From DATARH01 sp035648415 (GTDB lineage Bacteria; Pseudomonadota; Alphaproteobacteria; ATCC43930; CGMCC-115725): a stretch of 64,000 nucleotides of DNA. Numbering within the stretch: position 1 is the first letter of the stretch; each line of letters opens with the position of its first letter. Where the stretch lies: assembly GCA_035648415.1 (NCBI GenBank), contig DASRLO010000069.1:19130-83129 (forward strand), given 5' to 3'. The notes under the pieces are model-generated. The model searched no databases. It was not told the origin of the DNA and saw only the letters and a program-made list of their open reading frames with translations. Shown piece by piece: positions 51,720 through 59,883 of this stretch. A program made the position numbers and the translations under genes.

Positions 51720-51744
51720 CGTGTTTGGCAAGTACATAATCGCC
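51720..51744. repeat. Right terminal inverted repeat of the IS1595-family element
   Basis: 25 bp ending GTACATAATCGCC at the outer side, the exact complement of 48586-48610. Followed directly by the right target duplication. Confidence 0.93.
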
Positions 51745-51752
51745 ATATCAGG
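51745..51752. repeat. Target-site duplication, right copy
   Basis: ATATCAGG, one mismatch from the left copy at 48578. Between here and the methyltransferase gene (51753-51848) there is only a 7-bp inverted repeat (TGGCGGG/CCCGCCA, 51756-51779). Confidence 0.85.
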
Positions 51753-51848
51753 CGCTGGCGGGTTTGCATAGCCCCGCCAATAGGCCGCTCGCGCAGCACT
51801 CACAGGTGGTTCATCACCGCGAGAATAAGAACAACATCAAGCGGAATG

Positions 51849-53471
51849 TCACAAATTAAAGCTGGCCTGCGGAGCCTCTCTAAACTCGCGGCCCGCCCGC
51901 CGGAACGCGGCGCCCGTATCGACGACCGGGAGCCGCGGGCGAACCCCCTTCAGCGCGTCCTCGATGGTAATGATTTGCAGCCGCGGATAGCGGCCGAAAT
52001 CATTTTCGTAGAAGCCGGCCGCGGCCGCCTCGGCTTCCATCGGCCGGGTCGGCGGGTTGAGCGTGAGGAAAATCCCGATCGGCGCCTTTTCGCGCTCCAG
52101 CACGCCCTTGAGGTCGCGCACCATCGGCACGCCGATGTTCTCGCCGCCCTTGACGCTGACAACGACGCGCTCGGTCGTCTTGGCGTCGGCGCGGAAATAA
52201 ATCAGGCCGTCGACGCCGCTGTCCGCGCTCTTTTTCTTGCCGGCGTAGGGCTGGGCGTCGATCAGCGACAGCGCCCACCACTGGAACTGGTACTTGTCGC
52301 GCAGCGCCAGATCGCGCGCACCCTCATAGTCCTTCGGCGCGCCGTGAACCTCGAAGGCGATGCCGGAGAACGCGTCCTTCAGCCGGCGCTCGATCAGCGA
52401 GATCGCCAGATGGGTGATGTCGATCCCGATCCATTGCCGGCCCAGCTTTTGCGCCGCATGTACGGCCGTCCCGCAGCCGCAGAATGGGTCGAGCACGACT
52501 TCGCCTTCGTCAGAGCTCATGCCGATTATGCGCTCCAACAACGCTAGCGGCTTCTGAGTCGGATAGCCAAGCCGCTCCTGCGCTTGCGCACCAAGCGGTG
52601 GAATATCGTCCCAAAGAGATTGAAGACGCTCGCCGGGACTTTCATCCTCATACATCTTGAGCCGCAGCGCTCCTGCCGGGCTTGAGGGAAAATGAAGGCG
52701 CTTTTCCCGATCGTAGCGTTCTAATCGGGCTAGATTGCAGGACCATCCGTTGGGATGCGGCTGGTAGATGACCCCATTGGATGCGGTAAAGGAGAAATGC
52801 AGATTGGGACGAACGCCAGGATTGCGTAGGGTTACGGACTGCCAACGGCGACCATCGGCATCCCGATTTGGGTACTTCTGGTCTATTTCTGATGATCCAA
52901 GAGATTTAAATGGTTGGATCCATTTAAAATTATTACCTCTTACGTAATATAGGATGGTGTCCGTTACGTCTCCAAGCCGCCGCGTTACATTGCCATGGGC
53001 AAAAGTTCTCTTCCAGATTATCTCGTTTCGGAAATTGGTTGGTCGGAACACCGAGTCAAGCAAGATCTTCAGATAATGACTTGCTACGGGATCGCAGTGC
53101 AGGTACAGCGATCCGGTTGGCTTCAGCACCCGGTGCAATTCCAGCAGCCGAATGGCCATCATCGCGAGATAGGCCATCATGTCGTTCTCGCCGAGAAACG
53201 AGCGCATCGCCCGCAGCAGGTCGGCGGCGTTGGTGTTGCCGGAGCGCAGCACCTGATCGAAGGCGTCCTCGGCCTCCTGCCCCCAATGCCAGGTATCTTC
53301 GAAGGCTTCGATCTGCGCCTGCGACTGCGCCCCCGCCGGCGAGCGGAACAGCACATTGTAGGTCGCCTGCGAATTGAACGGCGGGTCGAGGTAGATCAGA
53401 TCGACGCTCTCGCCGGCGATGCTGTCGCGCAGAACGTGCAGGTTATCGCCGTAATAAAGCGCGTTCGCCAT
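51849..53471 (-). CDS. DNA methyltransferase fused to an Mrr-like nuclease domain
   Basis: 540 residues. Amino-methyltransferase with motif IV first (LIYLDPPFNSQATYN, DPPF 29-32) and the SAM motif late (VVLDPFCGCGTAVHAAQKLGRQWIGIDIT, 328-352), the beta-class order of CcrM and type III Mod enzymes. PTQKPLALLERII is also typical. Residues ~390-510 form an added domain: DSGVDGLIYFRADAKTTERVVVSVKGGENIGVPMVRDL, an Mrr/PD-(D/E)XK pattern with Asp421 and S-V-K (439-441) where Q-x-K or E-x-K is usual. It may be a single-chain restriction-modification enzyme or a methyltransferase with a dead nuclease. No separate endonuclease or specificity gene adjoins. Confidence 0.85.
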   Translation of the reverse strand: MANALYYGDNLHVLRDSIAGESVDLIYLDPPFNSQATYNVLFRSPAGAQSQAQIEAFEDTWHWGQEAEDAFDQVLRSGNTNAADLLRAMRSFLGENDMMAYLAMMAIRLLELHRVLKPTGSLYLHCDPVASHYLKILLDSVFRPTNFRNEIIWKRTFAHGNVTRRLGDVTDTILYYVRGNNFKWIQPFKSLGSSEIDQKYPNRDADGRRWQSVTLRNPGVRPNLHFSFTASNGVIYQPHPNGWSCNLARLERYDREKRLHFPSSPAGALRLKMYEDESPGERLQSLWDDIPPLGAQAQERLGYPTQKPLALLERIIGMSSDEGEVVLDPFCGCGTAVHAAQKLGRQWIGIDITHLAISLIERRLKDAFSGIAFEVHGAPKDYEGARDLALRDKYQFQWWALSLIDAQPYAGKKKSADSGVDGLIYFRADAKTTERVVVSVKGGENIGVPMVRDLKGVLEREKAPIGIFLTLNPPTRPMEAEAAAAGFYENDFGRYPRLQIITIEDALKGVRPRLPVVDTGAAFRRAGREFREAPQASFNL

Positions 53472-53536
53472 TGGCCGCCGCTACCGGTATGCAACCCTGG
53501 CGAACTAAGAACATCTATAGAACAGCGTCAACTGAT

Positions 53537-54060
53537 TTATCGCCTGCTTTGCCGCATCGCCCGCCACACCACTTCCGGGGTCAGCGGCATGTCGACATGG
53601 GCAAGGCCCAGCGCGTCGGCGACGGCGCTGACGATCGACGGGGGCGCGCCGCAGGCGCCGCCTTCGCCGATGCCCTTGACGCCGAATTCGTTCGACGGGT
53701 TGCGGACGGGGTTGAAATCGACCTCGATCGACGGGAAATCCGATGCCCGCGGTATCGCGTAGTCCATAAACGAGCCGGCGAGGAATTGGCCCGAATCGCT
53801 GTCGTAGGCGGTGTTTTCGAGCACCGCCTGGCCGAGCCCCTGCCCGACCCCGCCATCATCTGGCCGGCGACCAGCATCGGGTTGATGAGGATGCCGCAAT
53901 CGTCGACCGCGGTGTATTTCACCACCTCCAAGAGACCGGTCTCGGCGTCGATCTCGACCTCGGCGACATGCGCGCCGTTAGGGAAGTTGCATTCGGTCGT
54001 CCGCTTGTAGAGGCAGGTCTCGTCGAGCCCCGCCTCCTCGCCCGCGGGCAGCGTCGCTGG
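53537..54060 (-). pseudogene. Xanthine dehydrogenase-type molybdopterin subunit, C-terminal remnant
   Basis: Only about the last 170 of ~750 residues remain. One frame gives CNFPNGAHVAEVEIDAETGLLEVVKYTAVDDCGILINPMLVAGQMM; near 53855 the reading shifts by one base and continues GGVGQGLGQAVLENTAYDSDSGQFLAGSFMDYAIP and EFGVKGIGEGGACGAPPSIVSAVADAL, all of the CoxL/XdhB family. The 5' part is absent: the fragment starts just after the stop of the small membrane-protein gene. Truncated and frameshifted, so non-functional. Confidence 0.85.
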
Positions 54061-54077
54061 GTCCGGCGCTTGCGGTC

Positions 54078-54350
54078 CTAGCGGGAGTAGCCTGCCGGGT
54101 CGCCGGCCGGAGGCGCGGTCGGGGTTCCGGCCGCCGGCCCGGCCTGATGCGGAGCCGCCCACAAGGTCGGCTGGCGCGCGGCCGCCATCCCGAGAAAGAG
54201 CGTGAGGTTGAGGATCATCAGCCCGATCGCGAAGACGATGAGCAACGGGTTCACGTCGCCGGCGGCGCGGTCGATGCGCAGCGCCAGCGACGCCCGCGTG
54301 GCTTTCTGGCTGGCGGCGGCTTTTGGCTTGGGGCGTTCCGGATATTCCAT
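54078..54350 (-). CDS. Small membrane protein of unknown function
   Basis: 90 residues: a charged N-terminus (MEYPERPKPKAAASQKATRASLALRIDRAAGD), one transmembrane helix (NPLLIVFAIGLMILNLTLFLGMAAA) and a Pro/Ala-rich tail. No family recognised. It lies between two gene remnants, so it may itself be a survivor of a reshuffled locus. Confidence 0.55.
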   Translation of the reverse strand: MEYPERPKPKAAASQKATRASLALRIDRAAGDVNPLLIVFAIGLMILNLTLFLGMAAARQPTLWAAPHQAGPAAGTPTAPPAGDPAGYSR

Positions 54351-54477
54351 GGCGCACGCGACGACCCGACATTTGCACGATGCCGAGCCAACGCCGCAGG
54401 GGCGGGATCGATCCGAAGCGGAACCGCGCCGGAAATCGGCCTAATAGGGAGTGCCGTCGGCGCGCTCGCGTAATAAC

Positions 54478-54683
54478 GGCGAATGATCACATCCGCAGGA
54501 ATCGCGTGGCCATCAATCTCCCGGCGAGGACGGCGCTCCCTTCCGAGTTGAAGGGGGAAATTCCGCGCGCGATCTCGTCCGCATTGACGAACTCGCGGAT
54601 ATTTAGGTCGATGGGAAGCAATCTGCCCGCGGCCGTGGTCTTCCCCGCCCCGTTCGGACACCAACAACCACGAGATCTTTCAT
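54478..54683 (-). pseudogene. Zeta-toxin-like ATPase remnant
   Basis: Reading from ATG 54683, MKDLVVVG then shifts frame into PNGAGKTTAAGRLLPIDLNI (P-loop) and REFVNADEIARGISPFNSEG, the N-terminus of zeta toxin/UDP-GlcNAc kinase-like ATPases. After AGRLM another frame holds DGHAIPADVIIRRYYAS, which matches the family's late G-H-x-I-P-x-x-x-I-x-x-R-Y segment. The middle ~100 residues are missing and at least one frameshift is present, so this is a decayed gene. No antitoxin was seen beside it. Confidence 0.7.
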
Positions 54684-54724
54684 GGAGGAGCTTGTCTACC
54701 TGCCAGCGATGCTGAGCACTCCGC

Positions 54725-55930
54725 CTAAGCTATCGCCTCCGCCGCGGCGGGCACGGTCTTGACCTCATGCGCCTGCAGTGCCGGCAGCACCTCGCGGGCG
54801 AAGCGCTCGATCTGCGCCATGAAGAGGTCGTGCGGCAGCGCGCCGCGGTTCATCGCCAGCTGCACGGTGTTGGCGCCGGCGCTGTCGGCGGCGGCGATGA
54901 TGCGCGCGATGACCTCGTCGGCGGCGCCCATCGGCATGTGCTCGGCCTGCTCCTCGAGCTGCGCCATCGTCAGGTTGCGGAACTCCGAGCGCAGATTGGC
55001 GGCGGCGCGCAGGTTCTCCGGCCGCACGTAGTCGGTCGAGGCCTGGCTTGAATAGCCGGTCTGCCGCTGCATCTCGGTCTCGGTGAAATTGCCGTGGCTG
55101 AACAGGGTCTGGTTGAAATAAAGGATGTGCGGCCCGTATTCCCTGAGCGCCTGCGCCTTGGAATCCGCGACATAGGCGGTGATGCCGAGCGATAGATGAT
55201 CCGGCGTGATGCGGTGTCCAGCCTGGCTCAGGCATTTCGCGTAGTGGCGGATGATGTCGTCGCGCAGGCCGCTTGCGCGGCCGAGGCCCGGGGTGATCGG
55301 GCAGTCGTGCTTGGCGGCGAACTCGATCGATTCCTGGCTGCCGACCACCGGGATCCAGATCGGCGGGCGCGGCCGCTGCACCGGGCGCGGCCACAGCGCC
55401 ACGTCCTGGTACGACCAGTATCGCCCCTGGTAGGAGAACACCTCCTCGCTCCAGGCGCGGGTGATGATGTCGAAGGCTTCCTCGAACCGGCCGCGCGACT
55501 CGGCGAGCGGCACGTTGTGCACCTGGTATTCGCGCGGGATGCCGCGCGCGAAGCCCGAGATCAGCCGGCCTTTCGACAGGCAGTCGACCATCGCCAGTTC
55601 CTCGGCGAGGCGCAGCGGCTCATGTATCGGCAGCAGGTTGCCGTAAATCAGCAGCTTCAGGTTCTTGGTGCGCTGCGCCGCCGAGGCGGCCATCAGATTG
55701 GGGCTGTTCATCAGCCCGTAAGGGCTGCAATGGTGCTCGTTGAACCCGACTCCGTCATAGCCGAAGCGGTCGAGCGCCTCCCAGGCGTCGAGATGCTCCT
55801 CGTAGGTGCGCACCGCCGTGTCGGCGTCGAAATGCTGCTTCGCCAGCGGGTAGGGGAGCTCGGGTCCGCCGTTTTTCAGATGGTCGAGATTGGCGTCGTA
55901 AGCGAGCAGATCGAAAACAAAGACCTTCAC
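54725..55930 (-). CDS. LLM class flavin-dependent oxidoreductase
   Basis: 401 residues, luciferase-like monooxygenase. FDLLAYDANLDHLKNGGPELPYPL at the N-terminus, YDGVGFNEHHCSPYGLMNSPNLMAA, GRLISGFARGIPREYQVHNVPLAESRGRFEEAFDII and PIWIPVVGSQESIEFAAKHDCPI are family features. Probably oxidises an imported organic substrate with FMNH2 from a separate reductase. The start overlaps the MFS gene stop by 4 bp, tying the two together. Confidence 0.9.
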   Translation of the reverse strand: MKVFVFDLLAYDANLDHLKNGGPELPYPLAKQHFDADTAVRTYEEHLDAWEALDRFGYDGVGFNEHHCSPYGLMNSPNLMAASAAQRTKNLKLLIYGNLLPIHEPLRLAEELAMVDCLSKGRLISGFARGIPREYQVHNVPLAESRGRFEEAFDIITRAWSEEVFSYQGRYWSYQDVALWPRPVQRPRPPIWIPVVGSQESIEFAAKHDCPITPGLGRASGLRDDIIRHYAKCLSQAGHRITPDHLSLGITAYVADSKAQALREYGPHILYFNQTLFSHGNFTETEMQRQTGYSSQASTDYVRPENLRAAANLRSEFRNLTMAQLEEQAEHMPMGAADEVIARIIAAADSAGANTVQLAMNRGALPHDLFMAQIERFAREVLPALQAHEVKTVPAAAEAIA

Positions 55931-57264
55931 GGCGCAACCTCCTCAACGATCAGCGCCGCCATGTGGCTGCCGCGAAAGCGCAGCAGCGCCGTCGCCGCCG
56001 CGGCGATCACCGCAAAGACGCAAGCGCTGAGAAAAATCTGCGTCGGCGGCAGGCCGCGCGCCAGCAGGTAGCCGCCCAAGGCCGGCGCGGCGATGCCGCC
56101 GAGTCGGCCGATCCCGAGCGCCCAGCCGATCCCGCTGGTGCGCATCCGGGCCGGATAGAGCGTGCCACAGGCCGCATTCGCCCCGGTCTGGCTGCCGATA
56201 ATCGTCATCCCGGCGAAGAACGTCACGATCAGCAGCATTGCGTAGGGCAGCGCGACCAGCGCGATCAACGCGATAAAGACCGCCCCCACCAGATAATGCA
56301 GCGCCAGCGCTCGTTCGGGCCCGGAGCGGTCGATCAGCAGGCCGAGGTACAGTACCGCGAAGATCGCGCCGCAATCTCGAAGGCTCGAGGCGAACACCGA
56401 TTGCGCCGGGGTGAAACCGATCAGGTTCAACACCGTCGGCATCCAATAGGCGAACAGGAACAGATTCATCAGGCTGCAGAAGAAGATCACCCACAGCAGC
56501 ACCGTCTGCAGCGCGTAGCCCTTGCCGAACAGCATCGCGACCGGATTGCCGCTGGCGACATCGACGGACTGACCGGTGGCGTCCGCACCAATATCGAGCC
56601 GGCGCATCAGGTCGGCCTGGCGCGGCGATAGGTTTCCCCTGGCGGCGAGGATGCGCGGCGATTCCGGCAGCACGAACAGCAGCACCAGCAGCAGGACCAG
56701 CGGGAAGGCGCCGCCGATGACGAAGATCATCGGCCAGCCGTAACTCGGCAGCAGCAACGCCACCAGCTGACCACCCAGGAATCCGCCGAGCGGGGCGCCG
56801 GTAAACGACACCATGATCATCAGCGCGCGCCGGCGCTGCGGCGTAAAGTCACCGGAGAGCGCCGTCGCGCCGGTAAAACCGCCGGCGATCCCGACACCGG
56901 TAAAGAAGCGCAACAGGCTCAGCATCCCGAGCGAGGAGGCAAAGGCGCTCAGCAGAGAGGCGATACCAAAGATCGCGAGGCTGCCGAGGAGCAGCGGCCG
57001 CCTGCCGATGCGGTCGCCGATCGGACCTGACGACAGCGCGCCGATCAGGATGCCGATGCTCGACCAGACAAAGGCCTGCGAAAATGCCGGCGGCGGCAAG
57101 CCCCAGGTATGGATCAGCGAGGGCACCGCCCAGGCCACCGAATTGATGTCGTAGCCGTCGCAGACCTGCACCAGCGTGCAGAGCGCCACGACGCCAATCT
57201 GCAGCCCGCCGATCCGCTGATTTTCCAGCGCATGCTCGGTAGCAGACAATGATCCCTGAGCCAT
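55927..57264 (-). CDS. MFS transporter, aromatic acid:H+ symporter type
   Basis: 445 residues from ATG 57264. Twelve predicted helices, with the MFS loop motif GPIGDRIGRRPLLLGS between helices 2 and 3 and CDGYDINSVAWAVPSLIHTWGLPPPAFSQAF as in the AAHS (PcaK/MhpT) group. Probably imports the aromatic or heterocyclic acid oxidised by the downstream flavin monooxygenase. Confidence 0.88.
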   Translation of the reverse strand: MAQGSLSATEHALENQRIGGLQIGVVALCTLVQVCDGYDINSVAWAVPSLIHTWGLPPPAFSQAFVWSSIGILIGALSSGPIGDRIGRRPLLLGSLAIFGIASLLSAFASSLGMLSLLRFFTGVGIAGGFTGATALSGDFTPQRRRALMIMVSFTGAPLGGFLGGQLVALLLPSYGWPMIFVIGGAFPLVLLLVLLFVLPESPRILAARGNLSPRQADLMRRLDIGADATGQSVDVASGNPVAMLFGKGYALQTVLLWVIFFCSLMNLFLFAYWMPTVLNLIGFTPAQSVFASSLRDCGAIFAVLYLGLLIDRSGPERALALHYLVGAVFIALIALVALPYAMLLIVTFFAGMTIIGSQTGANAACGTLYPARMRTSGIGWALGIGRLGGIAAPALGGYLLARGLPPTQIFLSACVFAVIAAAATALLRFRGSHMAALIVEEVAP

Positions 57265-57355
57265 TTCGGCCTCCTTACGCAGCTCCCTGCCCGGCTCGTG
57301 TTGCATTTCTCGCCTGGCTGCGCAAGCCTTGCGTGCGCTTTCCGGAGGCTCACCG

Positions 57356-58477
57356 ATGACCACCCGTCCGCCCGCCGAAATCGGCATGCAGCTCGACGAG
57401 GTCGACACCCCGGCTTTGGTGATCGACCTCGACGCGTTCGAACGCAACCTCAAGCGCCTGCCCGAGCGGGTCGGCGGCAAGGTGCGGCTGCGGCCGCACG
57501 CCAAGACCCACAAATGCGCGGTCGTCGCGTTGAAGCAGATCGAATTGGGCGCGGTCGGCGTGTGCTGCCAGAAGGTCAGCGAAGCCGAGGCGATGGTCTA
57601 TGGCGGCGTGCGCGATGTGCTGGTCACCAACGAGATCGTCGGCAAGCAGAAATTGCGCCGGCTGATGGGCCTCGCCGGCAGCGCCAAGATCGCGACCTGC
57701 GCCGACGACCCGGCGCAGATCGCCGCGTTGAACGCGGCGGCGGGCGAGGCCGGCATCACCCTCGCGGTGCATGTCGAGGTCAACATGGGCGGCAACCGCT
57801 GCGGGGTCGAACCCGGCGCCCCGGCGCTGGACCTCGCGCGCCGCATCATGGACGCGCCGCACCTCTCGTTCGCCGGGCTCCAGGCGTATCACGGCTCGGC
57901 GCAGCACCTGCGCACCTGGGAGGAGCGCCAAAAGGCCATTTCCGGCGCGGTCGAGAAGGCTGCGGCGACCCGCGACCTCCTCGCCCAAAACGGCATCTCC
58001 TGCGCCACCATCACCGGCGCCGGCACCGGGACCTTCGAGTTCGAGGCCGGCAGCGGCGTCTACAGCGAGCTGCAATGCGGCTCGTACATCTTCATGGACG
58101 CCGATTACGGAAAGAACCTCGACCGCGACGGGAGCGCGACGCGCGCCTTTGAGCCGAGCCTCTTCGTCTGGGCGACGGTGATGAGCCGCCCGACCGAGGA
58201 GCGCGCCATCGTCGATGCGGGGTTAAAGGCCCTCGGCATGGATTCGGGGCCACCCGCCGTGTGGGACGAACCCGCCGCAACCTACGACCGCGCCTCCGAC
58301 GAGCATGGGCGGCTGCTGATCAGCGCCGCGACCAATCGGTTGAAGCTCGGCGACAAGGTCAAGCTCGTGCCCGGCCATTGCGACCCGACGGTCAACCTCT
58401 ACGACTGGTATGTCGGCGTCCGCAACGAGCGCGTCGAGGCGATCTGGCCGATCGTGGCTAGGGGCGCGGTTTACTAG
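57356..58477 (+). CDS. DSD1-family PLP enzyme (D-threonine aldolase / D-serine dehydratase-like)
   Basis: 373 residues from ATG 57356, GGAGG 5-10 bp upstream. Fold-type III barrel: VDTPALVIDLDAFERNLKRLPE, LRPHAKTHKCAVVALKQIELGAVGVCCQKVSEAEAMVYGGV (PLP Lys in HAKTHK), EVNMGGNRCGVEPG, GLQAYHGSAQH, and the C-terminal VPGHCDPTVNLYDWYVGV with the metal-binding His and Cys. Acts on a beta-hydroxy amino acid; exact substrate unknown. Divergent from the MFS gene. Confidence 0.9.
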   Translation: MTTRPPAEIGMQLDEVDTPALVIDLDAFERNLKRLPERVGGKVRLRPHAKTHKCAVVALKQIELGAVGVCCQKVSEAEAMVYGGVRDVLVTNEIVGKQKLRRLMGLAGSAKIATCADDPAQIAALNAAAGEAGITLAVHVEVNMGGNRCGVEPGAPALDLARRIMDAPHLSFAGLQAYHGSAQHLRTWEERQKAISGAVEKAAATRDLLAQNGISCATITGAGTGTFEFEAGSGVYSELQCGSYIFMDADYGKNLDRDGSATRAFEPSLFVWATVMSRPTEERAIVDAGLKALGMDSGPPAVWDEPAATYDRASDEHGRLLISAATNRLKLGDKVKLVPGHCDPTVNLYDWYVGVRNERVEAIWPIVARGAVY

Positions 58478-58487
58478 CCTAATCGGA

Positions 58488-58526
58488 CGGAAGCCGTTCG
58501 GACGAAAGCCGTTCGAACGGAAGCCG
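58488..58526. repeat. 15-bp tandem repeat between convergent genes
   Basis: Two full units (CGGAAGCCGTTCGGA, CGAAAGCCGTTCGAA) and a 9-bp partial third, in the short gap between the DSD1 and amidohydrolase genes. Imperfect, non-coding. Confidence 0.7.
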
Positions 58527-58534
58527 CAGGAGAA

Positions 58535-59575
58535 TTATTCGGCGGCGGCTCTTTCGGCTTGCGCGGTGCTGGCGGCGCGGGCGAGCAGCGCGGCGGCGTT
58601 GCGGTGCAGGATCTGCTCGCGCGCCGCCTCGCCGATCCGCGCTTCGGCGAGCGCCTTGCGGGTCCAGTCGCAGCCGAACTCGGTGCCGTCGGTGCCGCAG
58701 ACGATGCGCTCGGCGCCGTAGAGGCTGACGGCCGCCTCGATCGCGCGCGGGCCGAACGAGTTGCAATCGACGTAGATTTTGGCCTTGCGGAAGCGCGCCG
58801 ACGGCAGCTCCTCCGCCGGCGTGTCGAGCAGGGAGCGATGGTCCATGCGCTCGACCTCGTAGGGAATGTTGCCGCCCAGATTGTGGACGACGACGGTCAA
58901 ATCGGGGTAGGGCGCGAGGCAGTCGGTGAGAGACAGCGTCACCATCACCGAGGAGAGGCTCGCCTGCATGTCGAGCGTGCCGTTGCGGCGGCGCGAATTG
59001 TCGGTGTCGCCGGCGATTTTGGGGAAGGCGTCGCCCGGCAGCGGGCCGTGGTGGATGAAGAGCGCCGCGCGGTGGCGGTTCGCCACTTCCAGCAGCGGCC
59101 GCATCGCCTCGGCGGCCTGGCGGGTGAGAAAGCCGTTGCCCGGTATCTGCGCGCCGATCATGCCCGGCAGCGCGAGCGCCCGCTCAAGCTCGGCGGCGGC
59201 GGCGGAGATGTCGATGAGGGGCAGCGCGGCGAAGGCGGCGAAGCGGCCGGGATGCTCCTCGCAAATCGCCGAAAGCCGGTCGTTGACGCGGCGGCACAGC
59301 GGCCCGGACATTTCCAGCGGCTGGGCCTCGACCCAGCAGAACGAGCCGAGCAGCGACAGCACGCTGATTTCGACCCCCTGGCGGTCCATCCGCGATAGGT
59401 GGAAATCGACCTCGTCGAAAGCCTCGGCGAGCGGCGCTTCGCCCATCCGCGGCGCCTTCAGCACCTCGACGCCGTCCGCATTGCGCACGATGCGCGGCTC
59501 GCGGGTGCGGGCGCGCAGGGCGTCGGCTACTTCGGCGGGGCGCCAATGGGCGTGCATGTCGATCATGGCTGTCAT
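58535..59575 (-). CDS. Amidohydrolase (ACMSD-like metal-dependent hydrolase)
   Basis: 346 residues. TIM-barrel amidohydrolase 2 family: IDMHAHWRPAEVADAL (H-x-H metal motif), SRMDRQGVEISVLSLLG, FIHHGPLPGD (metal His), VVHNLGGNIPYEVERMDHRS and VCGTDGTEFGCDWTRKAL (late Asp). Related to aminocarboxymuconate-semialdehyde decarboxylase and gamma-resorcylate decarboxylase, so it may decarboxylate a ring-cleavage or aromatic intermediate of this catabolic cluster. Confidence 0.88.
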   Translation of the reverse strand: MTAMIDMHAHWRPAEVADALRARTREPRIVRNADGVEVLKAPRMGEAPLAEAFDEVDFHLSRMDRQGVEISVLSLLGSFCWVEAQPLEMSGPLCRRVNDRLSAICEEHPGRFAAFAALPLIDISAAAAELERALALPGMIGAQIPGNGFLTRQAAEAMRPLLEVANRHRAALFIHHGPLPGDAFPKIAGDTDNSRRRNGTLDMQASLSSVMVTLSLTDCLAPYPDLTVVVHNLGGNIPYEVERMDHRSLLDTPAEELPSARFRKAKIYVDCNSFGPRAIEAAVSLYGAERIVCGTDGTEFGCDWTRKALAEARIGEAAREQILHRNAAALLARAASTAQAERAAAE

Positions 59576-59607
59576 GGCTGTTTCCTCCAGCGGCCGTCCG
59601 GCAGTCT

Positions 59608-59647
59608 AGCCCCCAGTCTAACTCCCTGTCTAACTTCACTGGGGGCT
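59608..59647. repeat. 10-bp stem-loop with repeated octamer in the loop
   Basis: AGCCCCCAGT (59608-59617) pairs with ACTGGGGGCT (59638-59647). The octamer GTCTAACT is repeated (59616-59623 and 59628-59635). It lies between the small Cys-rich gene and the amidohydrolase gene on the minus strand; no T-run, so not a classic terminator. Confidence 0.55.
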
Positions 59648-59657
59648 CGCGGCAAAG

Positions 59658-59873
59658 CTACCTGGCGCCGTCAAACGCCTTGCACGTTCCGTCGCACTCG
59701 TCGGAAAAGAGGCTCATGCCGCAGGCGCACGGGCCGCGATGACCCGCGACGCCGGCGGCGGTTGCCGGGGCGGACCGCCCCGCGGGTTGGGCGGGCAGCC
59801 TCTCCCGCCGCAACTCCTCCAGGCGGGCGCGGATGGTCGTGAAATCGTCGGCGGCTCGCGGCCGTGACATCAT
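59658..59873 (-). CDS. Small cysteine-motif protein
   Basis: 71 residues; starts 11 bp after the stop of the isochorismatase gene on the same strand. N-terminal helix (TTIRARLEELRRERLPAQ), Ala/Pro linker and a C-terminal GPCACGMSLFSDECDGTCKAFDG with four Cys in a possible zinc or iron-sulfur knuckle. No family recognised. Confidence 0.5.
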   Translation of the reverse strand: MMSRPRAADDFTTIRARLEELRRERLPAQPAGRSAPATAAGVAGHRGPCACGMSLFSDECDGTCKAFDGAR

Positions 59874-59883
59874 GCAAGGCCGC

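Larger units (their letters stand above)
48586..51744 (+). mobile_element. IS1595-family transposon with four cargo genes
   Basis: 3159 bp bounded by identical 25-bp inverted repeats: left 48586-48610 (GGCGATTATGTACTTG...) and right 51720-51744. The 8-bp flanks are ATATCCGG and ATATCAGG. Left to right it holds the transposase (48648), a 420-bp non-coding stretch, then four same-strand small genes, the last stopping one base before the right repeat. Elements of this family normally carry only a ~1 kb transposase; passenger genes are known in some. The cargo is less GC-rich than the chromosome. The intact transposase suggests potential mobility; the one mismatch in the duplication suggests some age. 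Confidence 0.92.
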
